Shown in pieces: positions 53,208 through 61,024 of a DNA stretch of 64,000 nucleotides. The DNA lies in contig CAWCIY010000002.1 in NCBI GenBank assembly GCA_963795715.1, positions 1,736,001 through 1,800,000 on the forward strand, in the 5' to 3' direction. Every line of letters starts with the position of its first letter. Positions within the stretch are counted from its first letter, which is position 1. Source of the DNA: JAFEDN01 sp963795715. GTDB taxonomy: Bacteria > Pseudomonadota > Gammaproteobacteria > Coxiellales > Coxiellaceae. The notes under the pieces were generated by a model. The model saw only the letters and a program-made list of their open reading frames with translations, was not told the origin of the DNA and ran no database searches. The position numbers were made by a program, and so were the translations under genes.

Positions 53208-53691
53208 GCATTTTTTTTAATAGTAAATCTAGTGCACTTAAGCTCTCACTATTTTTTAATTCTATATGGTTAAATCCTTCAGGCTCTTCAAACAGATGAC
53301 TAATTTTTTTAGCATATTCTACCGTTACCCAATTGGTTCTTTTGGCCACTCGCTTGTAACATACTTGCTCGTCAGTATTAACCCAAACAAATTGCAACTT
53401 TGGAAATTGTTTTGCTAAATCTAGCCTGTTTTTATTTCGATATAAGCCCTGTGAAATGACTACATCTGAGGTGGAATATTGATGATAAAAAAAAGCTATT
53501 TTTTTCTTTAGTGATTCCACGAATTGATCTACCATCACTGGTGTCATTAGCTTATTTAAGCGAATACATGCTTTCATCTCATCTGTTAGAATCTGATCGG
53601 CATCGAAATGGTGAAAACAATGTTTGGACTGCAAATAATCTCCAATGTAGCTTTTGCCCGCTCCGGTTTTGCCAAATAGAATAATTTTCAT
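53188..53691 (-). CDS. P-loop kinase-like protein
   Basis: 167 residues from ATG 53691. Walker A GKTGAGKSYIGDYL, HHFDADQIL, and a lid-like segment CYKRVAKRTNWVT. The layout resembles small-molecule kinases such as gluconate or shikimate kinases, but the substrate is not clear. The last five residues derive from a dispersed repeat. Convergent with coaBC. Confidence 0.65.
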   Translation of the reverse strand: MKIILFGKTGAGKSYIGDYLQSKHCFHHFDADQILTDEMKACIRLNKLMTPVMVDQFVESLKKKIAFFYHQYSTSDVVISQGLYRNKNRLDLAKQFPKLQFVWVNTDEQVCYKRVAKRTNWVTVEYAKKISHLFEEPEGFNHIELKNSESLSALDLLLKKMRRHCER

Positions 53692-53823
53692 GTCTATTAG
53701 TCTACAGACTATCTGCAAAATCGTAAAATACCCCACGGTAAAAAATTTTATAAAAACATATTGAACAATGCTCAATATTTTGGTAGAATATCTCTAATCT
53801 TAAACAAATCTGAGCGAGGCAAT

Positions 53824-55320
53824 ATGAGAAATGAACTTTTAACCCATGGTTTAGTATTAAATAATCAACAAAAACAAAGAATTATAGAAGCCGCCGGCGA
53901 AACCTACGGATCGACGCCAAATAGCAGTAACGCTAGCCTAAATTTACATAGGCTTTTGAAAGATGAAAAAGACTCTCTGGACAATAAATGGCGTGGTATT
54001 CAATTTTATCTTAACCAAACTCAAAATATTAACCGAACGTTTTATAAAATCATCGCCGATTTAATCGAGGAAGAAATTTCTAAAACCAATACCGATATTC
54101 GCTTTGAAACCAATCGAATTTTAAGTCCATCTGTACATTATGGCGCATTTATTGGTGGGTGCACCTTAGGTGGAATCCGTGTCGGTCTAGCGGTGACTGG
54201 AGGGATAAGTAGCATTCCCTTTTTTGGAGAAATTTTAATGCTGCCGACGTTTTTACTGTCTTTGCCCATTGGCGCCTTGATTGGCTTTGGTTTTGGGCTT
54301 CATCTTGCTCTGACCCGCACACCTATTTCGGTTCAAGAACAGAATGATCTTTTTCAAAGATTAATGTCCATAAACGACGAAGCTACTCAAAAAAAGGTAG
54401 TCTCTGAAATTAAACAAAAATACGAAAGAGAAAAGACCTGTTTCCAAAGCATAAGAAGCGACAGCTTAATAACCCAACTTGATGAAAAGAAAGCGAACCC
54501 ATTTGATTTAGTTAAGGAATTCGCGATCGAACAAAATGGAATGTTGACTGCAAATAATGGCACAAGACTTTTTAAAGTGATTAATGAAGTAGTTACTGAA
54601 AACACATCGGAACGTTATCAACAAATACCCGTAAGCAATTTTGAAGAGAAGCAGGATTCAGAGTGTGATGGCTTGAATTCGGCGCAAAAAGAAGCAGTGA
54701 TTCAGGAAATTTGTTTTGCTGGTAAGGATTATTTCGAGGAAAGCACAGATGAATATCGATTACTTCGAGAACTTAATGACGAAAAAATAACTAACATTGA
54801 CAAATGGACTAAGATAGACACCTATTTGTCAGAATCTAAAAACAATCACCAGAAGTTATATAAAATTATTAAAAAAGAGATCGATTTAGAAATATCGAAA
54901 ACAGATATTGACCATGCTGTAAATAAAAAATTAATAGGCTCTTTTTCAGGCTTAAGCCATGGTTTATTTAATGCATGCACACGAAAACCCATTCCTGTTG
55001 CTGAGTATCAGGATTTATTTAAGAAATTGAATTCGATTCATGATGCAGGTGTTAAAACAGAGATTATTCACACCGTTTTGACAAGATATAATAATAGTTG
55101 GCATTTATCTCAAAGCAATTCCAGCATTAAATTGGTCGCCAAGCTTAGCGCCAAAAGACTTAACTGCCATGAAAAATTTGATTATTTAAAAGAATATATG
55201 ACCAGCAGAAAAAATACTAATATTTATAATATGGGTAAAAAGTTATTTAATATCATTAAAGAAGTTGTCATCGAAAAAACCAGAGAGTTACCAAAGCATC
55301 AGATTATACCGATGCAATAG
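53824..55320 (+). CDS. Internally duplicated membrane-associated protein, effector candidate
   Basis: 498 residues from ATG 53824 (GAGG upstream). Two related halves: residues ~10-270 and ~283-498. Matching pairs are DNKWRGIQFYL / DKWTKIDTYL, YKIIADLIEEEISKTNTDI / YKIIKKEIDLEISKTDID, PISVQEQNDLFQRLMSINDE / PIPVAEYQDLFKKLNSIHD, and LFKVINEVVTENT / LFNIIKEVVIEKT. The first half alone carries a hydrophobic Gly-rich hairpin (residues ~104-165). No known family. The build suits a secreted effector, which is inference. Confidence 0.6.
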   Translation: MRNELLTHGLVLNNQQKQRIIEAAGETYGSTPNSSNASLNLHRLLKDEKDSLDNKWRGIQFYLNQTQNINRTFYKIIADLIEEEISKTNTDIRFETNRILSPSVHYGAFIGGCTLGGIRVGLAVTGGISSIPFFGEILMLPTFLLSLPIGALIGFGFGLHLALTRTPISVQEQNDLFQRLMSINDEATQKKVVSEIKQKYEREKTCFQSIRSDSLITQLDEKKANPFDLVKEFAIEQNGMLTANNGTRLFKVINEVVTENTSERYQQIPVSNFEEKQDSECDGLNSAQKEAVIQEICFAGKDYFEESTDEYRLLRELNDEKITNIDKWTKIDTYLSESKNNHQKLYKIIKKEIDLEISKTDIDHAVNKKLIGSFSGLSHGLFNACTRKPIPVAEYQDLFKKLNSIHDAGVKTEIIHTVLTRYNNSWHLSQSNSSIKLVAKLSAKRLNCHEKFDYLKEYMTSRKNTNIYNMGKKLFNIIKEVVIEKTRELPKHQIIPMQ

Positions 55321-55321
55321 C

Positions 55322-56155
55322 TCAGGTGGGTATACAAGCATACGCAGAACGGTCAATTTTGCCCGCAGCATACTCAGGTATGGTGAGCATAGTGAGGTTG
55401 ATTTGTTGAATGCGGCGTATACCTTCGACAAAGATCTTTTTATCTACGTGCAGACTTTTACCAAAAGGATTATCCAATAAAATAATGAGCAAAAGGATAG
55501 CACTGATCATTCCAGTGAGCCCGGCAGTGATTACTGCCTGGGACCATTGATGTTCCATGCCAAAAAAAAGCGGTAAGGTAATGACCAAAATTCCCATGAT
55601 AACTAAAATCACCCAAATGACCGCAGGTACGGAAACACTGGAATGAAATAGTCTCATGCGTCGAGCTTCACGTGCGTTAGTTAGATGTTTTAACACCTCA
55701 CTGTATATGGCTAAATTATTATAACTTTGTGGTTGATATTCCATAATCACAGTCAGCAATTGATCAAAATTCTGTTGTGTCCTCAAATCAAGCTCTCCCT
55801 TACGCATACTCAACCATTCACGATCGAGCACTGAATGCATATAAACCAGTATGTCTTTATCAATATCGTTGCGCAGTGGTGGTGGAAAAACAGATGACAT
55901 TTGCGCCACAATCAATAAGTTAGAAATCTCGGCCTGCATTTCTTCAGCCGCCTGGTTGAACTGTCCCCAAACTACAGACACTGAAAATGCCAATAGTACT
56001 CCGTAGATCACGCCTTCTTGCAGAAAAATAGTAAAGGCGACCTCATGGTGTTTTTGTAAAAAACTAATGTGAACGCATTTTCTGACTATAAAAACACAAA
56101 TCCCTGCCAATAATGACAAACCTAGTACGATCAATATCGCGGAAAGATAACTCAT
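55322..56155 (-). CDS. DUF4239 (bestrophin-like) membrane protein
   Basis: 277 residues from ATG 56155, with GGAGG just upstream. Membrane helices near residues 5-25, 45-65, 180-205 and 215-240, with a long soluble region between. FLQEGVIYGVLLAFSVSVVWGQFNQAAEEMQAEI is close to the DUF4239 family. Function unknown. Convergent with the duplicated protein. The 56156-56457 stretch next to it holds only a short Gln/Pro-rich + frame (56174-56359) without a clear ribosome binding site. Confidence 0.75.
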   Translation of the reverse strand: MSYLSAILIVLGLSLLAGICVFIVRKCVHISFLQKHHEVAFTIFLQEGVIYGVLLAFSVSVVWGQFNQAAEEMQAEISNLLIVAQMSSVFPPPLRNDIDKDILVYMHSVLDREWLSMRKGELDLRTQQNFDQLLTVIMEYQPQSYNNLAIYSEVLKHLTNAREARRMRLFHSSVSVPAVIWVILVIMGILVITLPLFFGMEHQWSQAVITAGLTGMISAILLLIILLDNPFGKSLHVDKKIFVEGIRRIQQINLTMLTIPEYAAGKIDRSAYACIPT

Positions 56156-56457
56156 TTTTGCCTCCATGCTTTGATGCTAAGATACCATCAGTTATTTTTG
56201 TCCCCACTTACTGGACTCGCTGCTGATCATAACACTCAAGCGCCAGTTACTCAAAATCAGCCACCAGATAAACAACAGCCTCAGCCCCAAGTTTTACTCT
56301 ATATTAATTGCCACCAGTCGATCCACCCCTTTTACGGTCAAGTGGGTTGGATCAATTGAATTTTACCGATCTCGCACTCAAATCATTAACAACGAATCCA
56401 TAGTTGTTTACAAAAATGGTCAAAAGTGATCGCAACTTCAATTCCCCCTTTGGAGGG

Positions 56458-57396
56458 TTAAATTCCCCAAGCCTGTCCTGGCAGCAGCGTCAAAAAATTT
56501 TGCGGGGGGATATGATAGTTTATTAATGCTTTATGTAAGTCTTCTACCGGCTGATTGAATTTCTCATCAGAGAGTTCAAAAGTATTAAAATGCACGCCTA
56601 AACTATATCGAGATTTTAGATCTACGTGCGCTAAAACAGCTTCTTCAGGATTCATATGCACATGCTGCATAAACCAACGCGGCTCATAAGAACCAATAGG
56701 TAAAATAGACAAAGTAATTTCAGGAAAAATTTCAGAAATTTTTTTAAAATGTTCTCCATAAGCAGTATCGCCTGCGAAATAGATAGTATGCATCGGCGTA
56801 CTGATAACAAAACTGCCCCACAGCGTTTGATTTACAAAAAAGGGGCCACGGCTAGACCAATGATGCGCAGGGACGAAGGTTAAAGAAACATCTTTTTTAA
56901 TGGGAATACTTTGCCACCAACCTAATTCCTCAGTACTAAGGTGTTTATTTTTTTTATTTAAATAACCCCCCAGGCTTAATCCGCCGTAAATAATGGGTTT
57001 GAATCGTTTATGTAGTTTAAGAATAGTACTTAAGTCTAAGTGATCGTAATGATCATGACTGACTAAAGCTAGATCGATCGGAGGTAATTCTTCCATTGGA
57101 ATGCCTGGCGCATGAACCCGCTTAGGACCAATCCAAGTAAACGGACTACACCGTTCTGACCAAATTGGATCAGTCAGAATATTGAGTCCCGCCACCTGGA
57201 TAAGCACTGTAGCATGATTAATAAAACTGACTACCAGTTTATTGCCAGTCACTCTTTCACTCAAAGGACTATGGGGTGGAAAGTCCACCCACTTAGGCCA
57301 TTGCGGAGCAACTCGAGTAAATCGCCATTTAATAAGATCCCAAAATGACTTTCTAGATATTTTAGGTTCTTCTAAATTGGCAAATTTATGAGTCAT
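56458..57396 (-). CDS. MBL-fold metal-dependent hydrolase, NAPE-PLD/RomA-like
   Basis: 312 residues. INHATVLIQVAGLNILTDPIWSERCSP, the metal motif LVSHDHYDHLD, PAHHWSSRG, YFAGDTAYG and GVHFNTFELS are the marks of the UlaG/NAPE-PLD-like branch. Bacterial members act on phospholipid-type or unknown substrates. Overlaps the VOC gene by 11 bases, so it is translationally coupled. Confidence 0.85.
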   Translation of the reverse strand: MTHKFANLEEPKISRKSFWDLIKWRFTRVAPQWPKWVDFPPHSPLSERVTGNKLVVSFINHATVLIQVAGLNILTDPIWSERCSPFTWIGPKRVHAPGIPMEELPPIDLALVSHDHYDHLDLSTILKLHKRFKPIIYGGLSLGGYLNKKNKHLSTEELGWWQSIPIKKDVSLTFVPAHHWSSRGPFFVNQTLWGSFVISTPMHTIYFAGDTAYGEHFKKISEIFPEITLSILPIGSYEPRWFMQHVHMNPEEAVLAHVDLKSRYSLGVHFNTFELSDEKFNQPVEDLHKALINYHIPPQNFLTLLPGQAWGI

Positions 57397-58063
57397 TTAA
57401 AGCCGGGGCAGCGCTTGACTCCAGTTCTTGTTGTCTTTGTTGATAAAATCGTGCTACCCGTTTTTTCATTTCGCGAGTAGATACATCTTCTATATGAGTA
57501 GAAACATGCCAAACATGACCAAATAAATCTTCAATGGCGCCTGCACGATCTCCGTAGAACATATCATCTACTTGTTTGACAAGTTTTGCACCCTCACCCA
57601 GGGCTTTATCAACCACTTTATCGACATTTTTAACATAAACATGCAAGGTCACCGGAGAACCGTTAAAAGCTTTAGGACTACGCGCATTCATTTCAGGGCA
57701 TTCATCTGCTAGCATGATTTTGGAATCGCCAATTTTAAGTTCTGAGTGACCGATTTTCCCATTAGGCGTTGTCATTTTCTTTGTTACTTTGGCGCCAAAA
57801 ACTTTTTTGTAGAAATTGATGGCGTTTTCAGCATTCTCCACGATTAAATAAGGGGTAACACTATGATAGCCTTTTGGAATCGCTGTTACTCTTTTTTTTC
57901 GAGCTCGGCGTGGAGCAGCTACTTTTTTATTAAGTTTTTTCGCACCCTGCAACGCAGTTTTCTTTGTTGCCCGCAATGCGGTTTTCTTTGTTGCCCGTAA
58001 CGCAGTTTTCTTTGCTGGACGAACAATTTTTTTGGCCTTAGCGGCTAACTTTCTTCTAGGCAT
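57386..58063 (-). CDS. VOC (PhnB/glyoxalase-like) protein with a histone-H1-like N-terminal tail
   Basis: 225 residues with GGAGG upstream. Residues ~1-60 are Lys/Ala-rich with a tandem repeat KKTALRAT / KKTALRAT / KKTALQGA, like histone H1-like bacterial tails. Residues ~65-195 are a VOC domain (PYLIVENAENAINFYKKVFGAKV; SPVTLHVYVKNVD; DRAGAIEDLFGHVWHVSTH). The basic tail could bind nucleic acid or other polyanions. First gene of the pair with the MBL hydrolase. Confidence 0.85.
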   Translation of the reverse strand: MPRRKLAAKAKKIVRPAKKTALRATKKTALRATKKTALQGAKKLNKKVAAPRRARKKRVTAIPKGYHSVTPYLIVENAENAINFYKKVFGAKVTKKMTTPNGKIGHSELKIGDSKIMLADECPEMNARSPKAFNGSPVTLHVYVKNVDKVVDKALGEGAKLVKQVDDMFYGDRAGAIEDLFGHVWHVSTHIEDVSTREMKKRVARFYQQRQQELESSAAPALNDS

Positions 58064-58144
58064 AATACCTCCTAATCAACTTAAATTAAACAGAAAAAGA
58101 TTCTATAGAAACAAATTTCATAATGCAAGGAAAAAAAAGGTTTT

Positions 58145-58717
58145 TTAGCGATTACTCAACAAAAATAAATTTTTTAAAAAATCATTTACCTCAAGCAAAT
58201 TCTTAAATTTAAGTATTCCTTCAGGAAGTTGCTTAATCCAAGGGTAGTGCAATGTTCCTACATAATCAGACACATCTGCATGATAGACATCTAGAAGATG
58301 GCCAGGATTATCATCTAAAAAAAGTAAACAATTAACTGATCTGGCTTTGATGGCCAAATGTTTATCTCCAGCAACTATATCAATCCAATCAGCTTGCAAG
58401 CGATGTTTATTTAACCAATCTATCGTGATATTGTCAGCAGTATTGGTAAAACACTTTCTTGCAGTGATTACACCAATTGCTAAACCTAATGAACGTATTG
58501 TGCTAAATAATTCGTAAGCGCCAGGCAGAGGCTGAGTGATGTTTAACAACCCATGTTTCTCCACAAGTTTATGCACTTCCTGATGGGTAAAAGGAAAAGA
58601 TGCGGGTAACTCGTAATCCACCATATCGATATGATAATGGTTTTTTAACATATCCTTCACTTGTTCATGCATGTCATTTAACGTGGAATCTAAATCAAAG
58701 ATAATTGTTTTTTTCAT
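58145..58717 (-). CDS. HAD-family 5'-nucleotidase-like phosphatase
   Basis: 190 residues. HAD motif I FDLDSTLND, motif II near IGVITARKC, and motif IV LFLDDNPGH. The overall pattern is like 5'(3')-deoxyribonucleotidases (NT5C), but the substrate is uncertain. It lies 16 bases after the MBL gene on the same strand. Confidence 0.7.
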   Translation of the reverse strand: MKKTIIFDLDSTLNDMHEQVKDMLKNHYHIDMVDYELPASFPFTHQEVHKLVEKHGLLNITQPLPGAYELFSTIRSLGLAIGVITARKCFTNTADNITIDWLNKHRLQADWIDIVAGDKHLAIKARSVNCLLFLDDNPGHLLDVYHADVSDYVGTLHYPWIKQLPEGILKFKNLLEVNDFLKNLFLLSNR

Positions 58718-58733
58718 ATGTACAGATTATACC

Positions 58734-59435
58734 CTAATTGATAATTATTTCCAGACCATCGTAGCCCACTTCAATTTTTATTTGATACTCATCTGCTAAT
58801 TTCTTAATGGTTTTCCTAGAGGCAGCAATATCTTGATAAAACCAGGTTCCAAAATGTACCAATATAATTTTGCGGGTGAAATGACTAAATAAATTGATCA
58901 GATTGGGAATACCTGCATGTCCGTATAACTTACCGCTTTGAGGATGCTTTTTAACAAAGCCCCCTTTATGAATAAAGCTCCCTTCCGTAATGACTAAATC
59001 TAACTTTTCAAGCAGGGGATGATATTGTTTATCGATCCAAATCATATCCCCGGTATATAAAATTTTGACCTTGCCTTTTTTAATAATGTACGCTTGCGAA
59101 GCCACTCGATGGCTATGATGGGTTGGAATCGGCGTCACTTCATAGCCATGCAACAAGCGAATCTTTTGATTTAGCTTTTCAATCTGAATCGATCCATAAT
59201 TTTCAGGAGCAAATATTCTTGTAGAACTAGAAATACTTGTGACCGGATTACGTACAAAAAAAGCGTGATCGGGATGTAGATGGGTAATAAAAACGCAATC
59301 CGGATGATAATTTAAAAACTCCGGCTCTCCTAAATCCAATAAAATATCATTATCAATTAAAACTCCGGAATGTTTACTGTGGTATCGGGCGCGTGATTCG
59401 ATTTCACCACGAGTACCTAAAATTTTAATTAGCAT
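58734..59435 (-). CDS. MBL-fold hydrolase, RNase Z-like
   Basis: 233 residues from ATG 59435, placed just after the csbD terminator; a TTG at 59489 lies in the terminator and is unlikely. ILGTRGEIESRARYHSKHSGVLI, the metal motif FITHLHPDHAFF, HHSHRVASQAYII, LYTGDMIWID and ILVHFG are seen. It resembles ElaC/RNase Z-type beta-lactamase-fold proteins but is short; the substrate is unknown. Confidence 0.75.
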   Translation of the reverse strand: MLIKILGTRGEIESRARYHSKHSGVLIDNDILLDLGEPEFLNYHPDCVFITHLHPDHAFFVRNPVTSISSSTRIFAPENYGSIQIEKLNQKIRLLHGYEVTPIPTHHSHRVASQAYIIKKGKVKILYTGDMIWIDKQYHPLLEKLDLVITEGSFIHKGGFVKKHPQSGKLYGHAGIPNLINLFSHFTRKIILVHFGTWFYQDIAASRKTIKKLADEYQIKIEVGYDGLEIIIN

Positions 59436-59442
59436 ATTATCG

Positions 59443-59484
59443 GAAAATAAAAAAGCTGTTGCGAGATCTATCGTAACAGCTTTT
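59443..59484 (-). terminator. Rho-independent terminator of csbD
   Basis: On the minus strand, AAAAGCTGTT...AACAGCTTTT (59484-59475 paired with 59460-59451) is followed by a T-rich stretch, just after the csbD stop codon. Confidence 0.7.
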
Positions 59485-59495
59485 GGCAATAAAGA

Positions 59496-59723
59496 TTAGT
59501 GACGGGTTCCAGTATCTTCATCCCAATGATACTTTTTGACAAATTTTTCAATCTCTTTTTCGGTACGTTCTTCATCATAACCGTATTTTTTTTGTAACGC
59601 ACCTCTCAGTTCTTCATACGAACCTTTCATCCTAGAAAGATCATCGTCAGTAAGCTCTCCCCATTGCTGGCGAACCTTTCCTTTCATTTCTTTCCATTTA
59701 CCTTGAATTATATTTCTATTCAT
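59496..59723 (-). CDS. CsbD-family stress protein
   Basis: 75 residues with GAGGAGG upstream. IIQGKWKEMKGKVRQQWGELTDDDL, then KKYGYDEERTEKEIEKFV, typical of the CsbD/YjbJ family. Highly expressed under general stress in many bacteria; biochemical role unknown. Confidence 0.92.
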   Translation of the reverse strand: MNRNIIQGKWKEMKGKVRQQWGELTDDDLSRMKGSYEELRGALQKKYGYDEERTEKEIEKFVKKYHWDEDTGTRH

Positions 59724-59872
59724 AATTACCTCCTCTTAGTCTTTTTTTAAGTATAGGCGAATGGCTGGATTTTTCAAGAATGCCATAATTTATACATTGT
59801 TTGTTTGATAGTATTTATCTATTATTTTCCCCTACATTAACCCTATTGATTCACAACATATAGGAGAAAAAC

Positions 59873-60112
59873 ATGTTAACCATAGGTGATTTATTTCCTG
59901 ATTTTTGCGGGAAAGCCGTACGTACTAATGCAATTAGGTGATTACGCATGAATGTTATGAGCAAACCTGGCTTAGTTAAAATAGATAACGGATGTGGAAT
60001 GTGCGTGGAATCGCATGTAAAGGCTTTACAAAACGCAGGCGTGAGCAATGAAAGCATTCAATCTGCCATTCGCATCGCGGCTGTTTTAAATGCGGTGAAA
60101 ATATCTTTATAA
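59873..60112 (+). pseudogene. Fused remnants of ahpC (start) and ahpD (end)
   Basis: From ATG 59873 (AGGAG at 59862-59866) the frame reads MLTIGDLFPDFCGKAV, the start of a peroxiredoxin (AhpC), then stops at 59941. From 59948 a second frame reads MNVMSKPGLVKID, joined to NGCGMCVESHVKALQNAGVS and IQSAIRIAAVLNAV, the C-terminus of AhpD with its CxxC (CGMC). The middle of both genes is gone, so a deletion has collapsed an ahpC-ahpD operon. The AhpD piece has its own possible start but lacks the rest of the fold. Confidence 0.8.
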
Positions 60113-60118
60113 TAGGGT

Positions 60119-60877
60119 ATGGTTAAGAAAAAATGTAAAATTTTTCTAGGGACTTCCGGCTGGTCTTATAAAGACTGGTCCGGAGTTTTTTATCCGAAAA
60201 CACTTTCACAAAATAAATGGCTAGAATTTTATGCACAGCAATTTGATACCGTGGAACTTAATGCTACTTTTTATCATAGTTTCTCCGAAAAAACTTATCA
60301 AAACTGGTATAACAAAACACCTTCGAATTTTACCTTTGTAGTGAAAATTTCACGCTATATCACCCATCAAAAGCAATTAATCGGGGTTAAAGAATCCATT
60401 CAATGGCTAGAACAAGATTGTTGGGCTTTGAAGGAGAAATTAGCTTTATTCTTGCTGCAATTGCCTGCCAGAATGGTTTATGCACCTGAAAGACTGCATG
60501 ATGCCCTGGCTGCTTTTTCAAATCCTTCCAAAGTAGCTGTCGAATTTAGAAATGAAAAATGGTTGACTCCGGAAATTATAAAAATATTACAGCATTTTAA
60601 CGCGGTTTGTTGCAATGTCGATTCTCCGAAATTAAGAATTGAAGATTACTTAACTTCAGAAACGGGCTATATTCGTTTGCACGGTCATACTCTGATGTAT
60701 GGCGTTAGTTATAGCAGCCGGCAGCTAGACAATATTGTGAAGCAAGTAGTTGAGCTATATCAAAAAGGGGCTAAAAAAATTTTTATTTATTTTAATAATG
60801 ATTTTTTAGGTTTTGCTCCACGCAATGCGCGTTCTTTATATAATAAGCTTACTAAACTTTCATTCATTTCTTTGTAA
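60119..60877 (+). CDS. DUF72 (YecE-like) protein
   Basis: 252 residues. GTSGWSYKDWSGVFYP, VELNATFYHS, FVVKISRYITH, LLQLPARMVY, AVEFRNEKWL and YIRLHG, then IYFNNDFLGFAPRNA, follow the DUF72 TIM-barrel-like family throughout. Function unknown. It begins 6 bases after the ahpD remnant. Confidence 0.92.
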   Translation: MVKKKCKIFLGTSGWSYKDWSGVFYPKTLSQNKWLEFYAQQFDTVELNATFYHSFSEKTYQNWYNKTPSNFTFVVKISRYITHQKQLIGVKESIQWLEQDCWALKEKLALFLLQLPARMVYAPERLHDALAAFSNPSKVAVEFRNEKWLTPEIIKILQHFNAVCCNVDSPKLRIEDYLTSETGYIRLHGHTLMYGVSYSSRQLDNIVKQVVELYQKGAKKIFIYFNNDFLGFAPRNARSLYNKLTKLSFISL

Positions 60878-61024
60878 TCAACAGTTCTTTAGATTGTGCT
60901 TGACACGTTAAGAAGGATGAGGCATCTTATTGGTACATAAGAAAAAAATAAATTCTAACGTTTTATAAATTTTTTTATATTTTGGATTTATTTTGTGATT
61001 TACAACATTAAAGGAGATTAAAAA

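Noticed and set aside
56174..56359. Short Gln/Pro-rich + frame next to the DUF4239 gene
   Set aside because: No ribosome binding site or known motif; might be a remnant of an exported protein but unsupported.
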